Positions 14,656 through 21,023 of a DNA stretch of 21,023 nt are shown here, in pieces; position 1 is the first letter of the stretch; each line of letters begins with the position of its first letter. The notes under the pieces are model-generated. The model was not told the DNA's origin and did not search any database. It saw only the letters and a list, made by a program, of their open reading frames with translations. The stretch covers positions 1-21,023 of the forward strand of contig JAKAOC010000001.1 in assembly GCA_021823385.1 (NCBI GenBank), given 5' to 3'. The position numbers were made by a program, and so were the translations under genes. This stretch comes from Actinomycetes bacterium. GTDB taxonomy: Bacteria > Actinomycetota > Acidimicrobiia > Acidimicrobiales > Acidimicrobiaceae.

Positions 14656-16897
14656 CGAGATTGTCGGGACCTCAGTCCGCCGCGTTGGCGGACAGGAGCG
14701 CGTCACGGGCCGCTACCGGTTCGTGGGTGACATACGGCTTGAGGGCATGCTCCATGTCAAGCTTGTGAGCCTAGACTGCGCCCACGCGCGCGTCGACGCC
14801 GTGCGGGCCGACGCGGCGAGGTCGCTGCCAGGCGTCCACGCCGTGGTGACCGAGAACGACCTGCCCCGTCCAATGCCTCGCTTCGGACCGGTGCACCACG
14901 ATCGTCCGATGCTCACCACGGGCTACACCACCTACCACGGGGAACCAGTCGCCGCTGTCGTAGCCGAGACCGAACAACTGGCTGCGCACGCCGCTCAACT
15001 CGTTCGCGTGGACTATACCGAGCTGCCTTCGGTCACGACTGTCGCAGCCGCCCTCGACCCTACGTCACCCTTAGTGCAAGACCCAGAGCGACGGAGCGGC
15101 GTCCTCGCTTTCACCAACGTCCTCAGCGAGAGCCGCTTCGGGTGGGGCGAGGAGCCTGGCGCGGCAGAGCTCGTCGTCGACCAAACCTATGTCTTCCCGA
15201 TGGTCACGCACTTCGCCATCGAGCCGCACACTTTTCTCGCCGCCCCCGACCACGATGGCGTGCAGGTGTGGAGCGCCGTGCAGCACCCCTTCGCACTCCA
15301 GAGAGTGCTGGCTGAGCTCCTCAGCCTCCCGCTCGCCAGCGTCCGCGTGCACGCGCCAGATCCGGGTGGAGCCTTTGGGGGTAAGCAGCACGCAAAGTTC
15401 GAGCCGCTGCTCGCTCTCATCGCGCTGCGTCTGGGCCGGCCCGTCCGCCTTGAGCTATCCTTGGATGAGACCTTCCAGGCGGTGCGCCGGACCATGTTCG
15501 AGATCCGGCTGCGGAGTGGCTTTTTCCGGGACGGACGTTTCGCCTTTCAAGACGCAGAGTGCAACGCGCTGCTTGGCGCCTACGCCGACATCGGCCCCCG
15601 TGTGGTTTCCAAGTCCACCTACCTGATGTGTGGACCGTACCGAGTTCCGAGCGCCCGCATCCGCGTCCGTGCCCTCCTGTCCCATACCCCGCCAGCCACC
15701 GCCTTCCGGGGCTTCGGCACCCCGCAGGTGGTATGGGCCCTCGAGTCCCAACTCGACGAAGCCGCCCGCCGATTAGGTATCGACCGACTGGAAATCCGGT
15801 TGCGCAACCTCGCCGGCCCAGGGGAGGAATTCATACCCGGCGACAAGCCGGCGGACGGTGACTGGGGCATCTCCTTGCGCCGGGCCGCGGAAGAGGTTCG
15901 TTGGACCGAGCCGCTACCGGCCGGTCGGGGACGCGGCGTGGCCGTCGGGATCAAGGCCTCCGCAACCACGGGCGCCTCCTACGCCATAGTCCGCCTTCAT
16001 GCGGATGGCAGTGCCACGGTCCTCAGTGGTACATCGGACATGGGCCAAGGCGCCCGCACGGTGCTAGCCCAGATCGCCGGTCAGGAGCTCGGCATCGACG
16101 TGCTCCGAGTCAGTGTTGTGATGGGCGATACCGCGCTTGTGCCGTTCGACCTGCAGACGTCCGCTAGCCGCTCCACCGTCTTTATGGGCAGTGCCGTCCG
16201 AGCCGCATGCCAAGACATCCACTGCCAGTTGGTGGAGATGGCCGCTGCAACCTTCCAGTTGCCGGCGGACCAGGTGTCCGTCACCAGCGGCCTGGTTCAG
16301 CTGCCGTCACGCAAGCTGTCGTTCGCTGAGCTACTGGCCGAAGCCTTTGCTGGGGTAGGTGGCGAGGTCATCGGAGTCGGGTCTCGTCGGGGGGAACACA
16401 TGGGCACCCATCCCCTCGGCGGCCCTCCGGCCTTCTACGAGTTCAGCGCCACGGCATGTGAGGTCGCTGTCGACGATGAAACAGGTGAGCTCACCATCCT
16501 AAAGCACATCTCCGTAGCCGACGTTGGCCGAGCCATCAACCCAGCACAGGTGGAGTCCCAGGACGAGGGCGCCGCCATCATGGGGCTTGGGCACACACTG
16601 ATGGAACACCTTCTGTTCGACGAGCGGGGAGCGATCCGCAACCTAGGCGCCCTCGACTACCGGATCCCGACTACGAAGGATCTTCCGCTCGCCCTCCACT
16701 CGCTCTTGACCGAAAATGGCGACGGGCCCGGCCCGTACGGTGCGAAGGGCGCTGGCGAGGGCGGGTTGTTCGCAGTTGCGCCTGCGGTCGCGTCAGCAGT
16801 GGCCGAGGCTACTGGGGCCGTAATCCGGGACCTGCCCCTCACGCCTGAGCGTATCTGGCAGGCCCTGCAAGTCACCGTAGATTCGCCCGACACATAG
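14648..16897 (+). CDS. Molybdenum hydroxylase catalytic (large) subunit, xanthine dehydrogenase-like
   Basis: This 749-residue subunit binds the molybdopterin cofactor and hydroxylates the substrate. Key motifs are PGGAFGGK (239-246), the active-site loop TAFRGFG (351-357), MGQGARTVLAQIAGQELG for cofactor binding, and the catalytic Glu704 in GAGEGG. The AFRGFG loop groups it with xanthine dehydrogenase and aromatic or heteroaromatic hydroxylases. Form I CO dehydrogenase has AYxCSFR and form II AYRGAGR, so CO oxidation is unlikely. ATG 14648 overlaps the small-subunit stop by eight bases; the frame is open upstream to 14483 but that part duplicates small-subunit coding. No dedicated Mo-cofactor maturation genes (XdhC/CoxF type) are seen nearby. 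The substrate may be an N-heterocycle or an aldehyde. Confidence 0.93.
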   Translation: MNSEIVGTSVRRVGGQERVTGRYRFVGDIRLEGMLHVKLVSLDCAHARVDAVRADAARSLPGVHAVVTENDLPRPMPRFGPVHHDRPMLTTGYTTYHGEPVAAVVAETEQLAAHAAQLVRVDYTELPSVTTVAAALDPTSPLVQDPERRSGVLAFTNVLSESRFGWGEEPGAAELVVDQTYVFPMVTHFAIEPHTFLAAPDHDGVQVWSAVQHPFALQRVLAELLSLPLASVRVHAPDPGGAFGGKQHAKFEPLLALIALRLGRPVRLELSLDETFQAVRRTMFEIRLRSGFFRDGRFAFQDAECNALLGAYADIGPRVVSKSTYLMCGPYRVPSARIRVRALLSHTPPATAFRGFGTPQVVWALESQLDEAARRLGIDRLEIRLRNLAGPGEEFIPGDKPADGDWGISLRRAAEEVRWTEPLPAGRGRGVAVGIKASATTGASYAIVRLHADGSATVLSGTSDMGQGARTVLAQIAGQELGIDVLRVSVVMGDTALVPFDLQTSASRSTVFMGSAVRAACQDIHCQLVEMAAATFQLPADQVSVTSGLVQLPSRKLSFAELLAEAFAGVGGEVIGVGSRRGEHMGTHPLGGPPAFYEFSATACEVAVDDETGELTILKHISVADVGRAINPAQVESQDEGAAIMGLGHTLMEHLLFDERGAIRNLGALDYRIPTTKDLPLALHSLLTENGDGPGPYGAKGAGEGGLFAVAPAVASAVAEATGAVIRDLPLTPERIWQALQVTVDSPDT

Positions 16898-16947
16898 CGG
16901 CATTACTTGGAAAGCCCCGACGGTCCCGTCAGCCTCGCTCGTCGGCC

Positions 16948-19380
16948 TCAGGCGCGCAGCCGTCCGTCCCCGGGGTCGTAGACCGGCTGCGCCACGATCT
17001 TCGCCGGTCGGTCAGAGCCCAGGATCCGGACGGTGAGCTCGGTGCCGGGTCGGCTGTGCTCGACGGGCAGGTAGGCAAGAGCGAGCGACCGTTGCACCCG
17101 GTGCCCGTAGCCCCCCGACGTCACCCATCCGAGGTGGACGCCCTCCCGGGCGACCGGCTCGTAGGCGTGGGCGTCGGCGGCGTCGGCGTCGGGGGCAACG
17201 TCGACGTCGAGACAGCAGAGCACGCGGCGGACGCCGGCCTCCAGTTGCGCCGCCAGGGCGTCCCGGCCGACGAAGGTGCGGCCGTCCAGGCGGACGAAGC
17301 GCTCCAGGCCCGCCTCGAGCGGGGTGACATCCGACGACAGGTCGGTGCCCCACAGGCGGTAGCACTTCTCGAGGCGCATCGCCTCGAGGGCCCGATACCC
17401 GAAGTCGACGAGCCCGAGGTCGGTGCCGGCGTCAAGGAACCGGTCGTAGAGGTGGCGCTGGTACTCGACTGGATGATGCAGCTCGTACCCGAGCTCCCCC
17501 ACGTACGACAGGCGCAGGATCCGCACGGGCGCGGCGCCGACACACGTGTCGAGCGCCCGGAAGAACGGCAGCGCGCTGTTGGAGCAGTCGGCCCGGCTGA
17601 GCCGCTGGAGGAGCGCGCGGCTGTTGGGGCCAGCGACAGTGAGGACGCCGACGCTCGGTGTGACGTTCCGGATCGAGACCCCCGACGCCGGCGCATGGTC
17701 CGAGATCCAGGCCAGGTCGTGGGTCTCGGTCGCCGCCGCCGACACGACGTAGTACCGGTCGGCGGCCAGCCGGGTCACCGTGAGGTCGCACTCCACCCCC
17801 CCGGCGGCGTTGCACAGCTGGGTCAGGGCGATGCGCCCGTCGGCAGAGGGAAGGCGGTTGGCGGCGAGGTGGTCGAGCAGCTCGGCGGCGCGGGGCCCGC
17901 TGATCTCGTACTTGCCGAAGCTCGTCTGGTCGAGGACCCCGACGCCGGCGGCGACGGCGGTGCACTCCTCGCCGACCCGGTCGTGCCACTTCTCCCGCCG
18001 GAACGATCCCTCCCGCTCGCTCGACGGGTCGGTGGTGAAGTAGAGCGGGCGCTCCCAACCGGAACGAACCCCGAAGACGGCGCCGCGCGCCGCCAGGCGG
18101 TCGTACAGCGGGCCGGTCTTGAGCGGCCGGCCGGCGGGGAGCTCCTCGTGGGGGAAGTGGATGGCGTACTCGCGCTCGTAGGCCTCGCGGGCGCGCGCCG
18201 CCGTGTAGGAGACGGCGCCGGCGTAGGCCCCGAAGCGGCGGACATCGACGTCCCACATGGAGTCGCTCGGCTGGCCGTCCAGGATCCACTCGGCCGCGTA
18301 CCGACCCGCCCCCCCGCTGAAGACGATGCCGAAGATGCTGAACCCGGCCAGGACGTGGAAGCCGGGCACGTCGGGGACCGGCCCCATGAGGCACAGGCCG
18401 TCGGGGGTATAGCCGTCGGGTCCGTGCACGACGGTGCGGATGCCAGCGTCCGCGAAGGCGGGCACCAGCAGGGAGACGGCTTCGAGGACGGTCTGGACCT
18501 GCCCGAGGTCCGGTTCGAGCAGGCGGCCGTGGAAGCCGTCCGGGATCCCGTCGAGCGCCCAGGTCAGCGGTTCGCGCTCGAAGGGGCCGACCAGCAGGCC
18601 TCCCTGGTCCTGGCGGACGTAGAAGGAGCCCTCGGGGTCGCGGAGGGCGGGGAGCTCCCGGTCGAGGGCGACCACCGCAGGCACCGGCACCGTCGCGAGG
18701 TACTGGTGCGACAGGGGCGAGATCGGCAGCTCGACACCGGCGAGGCGGCCGACCTCCCGGGCCCACTGGCCGGCGGCGTTGACGACGACGTCCGCCACGA
18801 TGATGCCGGCGGCCGTCTCGACCGTCCACCCGCCCCGCGCCCGGCTGAGGGCGCTGACCGGCGCGTGGCGCACGATGGTCGCGCCCCGCTGGCGAGCGCC
18901 GTCGGCGTAGGCGTGGGCGAGGCGTGCGGGATCGATCCAGCCGTCGGTTGGCAGCCAGGCGGCGGCGAGGACGCCGCCGACGACGGCGAGGGGCCACAGC
19001 TCGGCCACCCGCTCGGGCCCGACGATCTCGAAGGGGACGCCAAGGCTGTCGGCCATCGCCTGCCGGGCGTGCAGCTCGTCGAGGCGTTGGGGGGTGCGGG
19101 CGAGCCGGAGGCTGCCGCAGCGGTGGTAGCCGACGTCCGCCCCGATGTCGGCCGCCAGCCCGGAGTCGTAGAGCTCCACGCTGGCCTTGGTGAGACGCAT
19201 GAGGTTGAGGCGGCTGTGGTACTGCGTGCACAGCCCGGCGGCGTGCCACGTCGATCCGCTCGTCAGGTCGTCGGCTTCGAGGATGGCGACATCAGCGCAC
19301 CCCAAGCGGGTCAGGTGGTAGGCGACGCTGCAGCCGGCGGCGCCGCCGCCGATGACTGCGACCTTGACTCGTGCATCCAC
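16948..19380 (-). CDS. Dimethylglycine/sarcosine dehydrogenase-type FAD and folate-linked demethylase
   Basis: This 810-residue protein has the domain order of bacterial DMGDH and SARDH. A DAO-type FAD domain (about 1-370) has GGGAAG at 11-16 and SGSTWHAAG at 41-49, where His47 is the expected covalent FAD attachment. An FAO_M linker ends near GWERPLYF. A GcvT-like tetrahydrofolate-binding domain and its C-terminal barrel follow to the end. Such enzymes remove N-methyl groups oxidatively and pass the one-carbon unit to folate. GTG 19380 was chosen, 35 bases after the amidase stop; the open frame extends to 19461 but would overlap the amidase. Dimethylglycine, sarcosine or another N-methyl amine could be the substrate. 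It converges on the hydroxylase large subunit with only 50 bases between. Confidence 0.9.
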   Translation of the reverse strand: MDARVKVAVIGGGAAGCSVAYHLTRLGCADVAILEADDLTSGSTWHAAGLCTQYHSRLNLMRLTKASVELYDSGLAADIGADVGYHRCGSLRLARTPQRLDELHARQAMADSLGVPFEIVGPERVAELWPLAVVGGVLAAAWLPTDGWIDPARLAHAYADGARQRGATIVRHAPVSALSRARGGWTVETAAGIIVADVVVNAAGQWAREVGRLAGVELPISPLSHQYLATVPVPAVVALDRELPALRDPEGSFYVRQDQGGLLVGPFEREPLTWALDGIPDGFHGRLLEPDLGQVQTVLEAVSLLVPAFADAGIRTVVHGPDGYTPDGLCLMGPVPDVPGFHVLAGFSIFGIVFSGGAGRYAAEWILDGQPSDSMWDVDVRRFGAYAGAVSYTAARAREAYEREYAIHFPHEELPAGRPLKTGPLYDRLAARGAVFGVRSGWERPLYFTTDPSSEREGSFRREKWHDRVGEECTAVAAGVGVLDQTSFGKYEISGPRAAELLDHLAANRLPSADGRIALTQLCNAAGGVECDLTVTRLAADRYYVVSAAATETHDLAWISDHAPASGVSIRNVTPSVGVLTVAGPNSRALLQRLSRADCSNSALPFFRALDTCVGAAPVRILRLSYVGELGYELHHPVEYQRHLYDRFLDAGTDLGLVDFGYRALEAMRLEKCYRLWGTDLSSDVTPLEAGLERFVRLDGRTFVGRDALAAQLEAGVRRVLCCLDVDVAPDADAADAHAYEPVAREGVHLGWVTSGGYGHRVQRSLALAYLPVEHSRPGTELTVRILGSDRPAKIVAQPVYDPGDGRLRA

Positions 19381-19415
19381 GGGGCGGCTCCGAGACTTGG
19401 TGGGTGGGCCGGCGG

Positions 19416-20846
19416 TCAGGCCGCCGCCCCGGCGAACACGGGCGGGCGCCGGGCGGACCACGGCAGGAGCTCCTCCAGCTCCGCCGCCAGGGAGAACAGC
19501 ACGTCCTCCCGCCCGTACCGGGCGGCGAGGTGGATGCCGATCGGCAGGCCCGACGAGCCCTGGTGCAGGGGCAGGCTAATGGCCGGCTGCCCGCTGCAGT
19601 TGAAGGCCGACGTCGTCGACTCGAGGTTCCCGACGCTGCTGTCCTCGTAGTACCAGGAGGGCTCCCCCTCCGGGTCCCACTCGCCGACGGCCGGGGGGAA
19701 GGTGGGGAGCGTCGGCGTCAGGAGCACGTCGATGTCCTCTTCGTCAAAGAGGGCGTGGACGCGGCGCGAGGCGGTGTGCAACTCGTCGAGGGCGCCGACG
19801 ACGTCCGCACCCGACAACGACCGGCCGTGCTCGTACCAGGTCAGCGTGTGCGCTTCGAGGACGTCGGGGCCGACGGGCCGGCCCACGGCCATGGAGGCGG
19901 TGTCAACCTCGGCGGCGACCATCGCGCACCACACGGCGAGGGTCGCCGCCCGGTAGTCGCACCCCAGGCGCGGCGCGCCCACCGGCCGCACCCGGTGTCC
20001 GGCGGCGGCCAGGCGCCGGCCTGTCGACAGGACGGCGGCCGCCACCTCCGGGTCGGTCCCCCGCTCCCAGAAGTGGTCCGCCGTCACGCCGACCCGGACC
20101 CGTGGTCGGCGGTGCATGGCGGCGGTGTAGCTCTCCTCCGGAGGTGGTGCCGTCACCGCCTCGCCGAGGGCCGGCCCATGCACGGCGTCGAGGACAGCCG
20201 CCGCGTCACGGACGCTGCGGGTCAGGACGAACTGGGCGTTGAGGCCGCCGAGCTCCAGCCCGGCCGGCTCGGCGGTGACCCTGCCCCGGCTCGGCTTCAG
20301 CCCGACCACGCCACAGCAGGCGGCTGGGATCCGGATCGAGCCGCCCCCATCCGAGCCGTGGGCAACGGGGACGACGCCGGCGGCGACGGACGCCGCCGAA
20401 CCCCCGCTGGAGCCGCCGGTGCTGCGGCCTGGGTCCCACGGGTTGCGGGTCGGGCCGCGCCACTCCGTCTCGACTGTCGCCGCCAGCGCCCACTCGGAGG
20501 TGGCGGACCGCCCGACGGCGACCAGGCCAATGCTCCGGAAGCGGCGCATCAGCTCGGTGTCGGCGGCCGCGACGTTCCCCCGGAGCAGCCGGCTGCCCGC
20601 CTCGCACCGGCGACCTCCGATGAGGCCGCCCAGGTCCTTCACGAGCATCGGGACACCGGCGAGGGGCCCCTTGGGATCGTGGCCCTCGGGATCGTCGAAG
20701 ACCTCGACGATGGCGTTCAGGGTCGGGTCGACAGCGCCGGCGGCCGCCGCCGCCAGACCCGCCAGCTCCTGGGCGTCGGTGCGGCCGGTGGCGACGGCTT
20801 GCGCGAGGGCGACGGCGTCGGACCTGGCGTACTCAGCGAGGTCCAC
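19416..20846 (-). CDS. Amidase-signature family hydrolase
   Basis: This 476-residue Ser-cisSer-Lys hydrolase has Lys70 in MLVKDL, the GGSSGGSAAS stretch (144-152) with the cis-Ser, and the nucleophile Ser170 in GSDGGGSIRIPA. The triad is complete, so an active amide hydrolase is likely. Members range from GatA and indoleacetamide hydrolase to fatty-acid and urea-derivative amidases. No gatB or gatC lies beside it, and the genes around it are catabolic, so GatA is unlikely. The start is GTG 20846, 30 bases after the upstream stop, with a weak ribosome-binding site. It precedes the N-demethylase on the same strand, which fits release of an N-methyl amino acid from an amide. That link is inference. 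Confidence 0.9.
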   Translation of the reverse strand: MDLAEYARSDAVALAQAVATGRTDAQELAGLAAAAAGAVDPTLNAIVEVFDDPEGHDPKGPLAGVPMLVKDLGGLIGGRRCEAGSRLLRGNVAAADTELMRRFRSIGLVAVGRSATSEWALAATVETEWRGPTRNPWDPGRSTGGSSGGSAASVAAGVVPVAHGSDGGGSIRIPAACCGVVGLKPSRGRVTAEPAGLELGGLNAQFVLTRSVRDAAAVLDAVHGPALGEAVTAPPPEESYTAAMHRRPRVRVGVTADHFWERGTDPEVAAAVLSTGRRLAAAGHRVRPVGAPRLGCDYRAATLAVWCAMVAAEVDTASMAVGRPVGPDVLEAHTLTWYEHGRSLSGADVVGALDELHTASRRVHALFDEEDIDVLLTPTLPTFPPAVGEWDPEGEPSWYYEDSSVGNLESTTSAFNCSGQPAISLPLHQGSSGLPIGIHLAARYGREDVLFSLAAELEELLPWSARRPPVFAGAAA

Positions 20847-20876
20847 GAACGCCCGGCTGCAGGCGAGACGGAAGGC

Positions 20877-21023
20877 TCATGGCTCTTGGAGGGAAACGCC
20901 GTGCAGGGGGCCGGTGTAGGCGGGGGCGGCGATGTCACCCGGTGTTGTGGGGGTGGGCTCGCGCAGCTGGAGCCGGGCCCGGTCTTGGACCAGCCGGCGG
21001 AAGAGGAACATGACGATCGACGC
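20877..21023 (-). CDS. C-terminal fragment of an unidentified, possibly membrane, protein
   Basis: The last 48 codons of a minus-strand gene enter from the right edge and end at TGA 20877-20879. The fragment begins with a hydrophobic ASIVMFLF, followed by basic FRRLVQDRARLQLREP and a Pro/Thr-rich tail ending GVSLQEP. A short hydrophobic patch followed by positive charges suits the end of a last membrane helix and a cytoplasmic tail, as in a permease. The amidase GTG is 30 bases downstream on the same strand, so the two may share a transcript. The family cannot be named from this piece. Confidence 0.55.
   Translation of the reverse strand, partial: ASIVMFLFRRLVQDRARLQLREPTPTTPGDIAAPAYTGPLHGVSLQEP

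Noticed and set aside
14648..16897. Aerobic CO dehydrogenase (CoxL)
   Set aside because: The active-site loop reads AFRGFG, not AYxCSFR or AYRGAGR, so only the general hydroxylase family is supported.
16898..16947. Bidirectional terminator between the convergent genes
   Set aside because: Only a six-base stem (16917-16922 with 16940-16945) and a competing five-base stem are visible, with no T-tract.
17056..19650. Very long open frame (864 codons) on the plus strand opposite the demethylase gene
   Set aside because: It lies antisense to a well-recognised enzyme. Its composition is Gly/Val/Asp/Arg-rich without motifs, as expected when GC-rich codons leave few stops in the opposite strand.
19416..20846. 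GatA subunit of the tRNA amidotransferase
   Set aside because: No gatB or gatC is adjacent, and the gene lies with a catabolic demethylase.
1..21023. CRISPR array, prophage, insertion sequence or tRNA-linked island
   Set aside because: No spaced repeat array, transposase, integrase, phage gene or cloverleaf-like sequence was found; the 45-bp repeats are adjacent with no spacers and are coding.

Overview
The window looks like chromosomal DNA of a high-GC actinomycete. The evidence is frequent GTG and TTG starts, chains of GTGA/ATGA stop-start overlaps, long C-rich and G-rich codon runs, and family variants typical of Actinomycetota. I cannot name the genus. No tRNA, rRNA, integrase, insertion sequence or CRISPR array was seen.

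Region A (about 1 to 9.9 kb, all on the minus strand, reading right to left) is a catabolic and uptake cluster. It starts at a well-formed promoter near 9.9 kb. The genes in order are an MBL-fold hydrolase, an SDR oxidoreductase, and a two-gene dikinase (a mobile-His subunit, then an ATP-grasp subunit). A fumarylacetoacetate-hydrolase-family protein and a small ABM-type monooxygenase follow. The cluster ends with a branched-chain-amino-acid-type ABC importer: lipoprotein, two permeases and an ATPase cut by the left edge. The split dikinase resembles phenylphosphate synthase (PpsA/PpsB) in architecture. Together these genes suggest uptake, ATP-driven phosphorylation and breakdown of a small, perhaps aromatic, organic molecule.

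Region B (about 10.1 to 16.9 kb, plus strand) runs divergently from A. It holds a transaldolase-family protein, a histidine phosphatase and a small unknown protein. After a regulatory gap come a GntR/FCD regulator and a three-subunit molybdenum hydroxylase (FAD, 2Fe-2S and Mo-cofactor subunits). Regulator, FAD and 2Fe-2S genes are joined by GTGA overlaps, and the Mo subunit overlaps the 2Fe-2S gene by 8 bases. The Mo subunit has an AFRGFG loop, so it is xanthine-dehydrogenase-like and not a form I CO dehydrogenase.

Region C (16.9 kb to the right edge, minus strand) converges on B. It holds a dimethylglycine/sarcosine-dehydrogenase-type flavoprotein, an amidase-signature hydrolase and the last 48 codons of an unidentified, possibly membrane, protein. 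Its codon use is visibly more GC-rich than in A.

The most unusual items are a 45-bp, in-frame triplicate repeat that copies the ribosome-binding site and start codon of the MBL gene, the split dikinase of unknown substrate, and several strong palindromes at candidate promoters.
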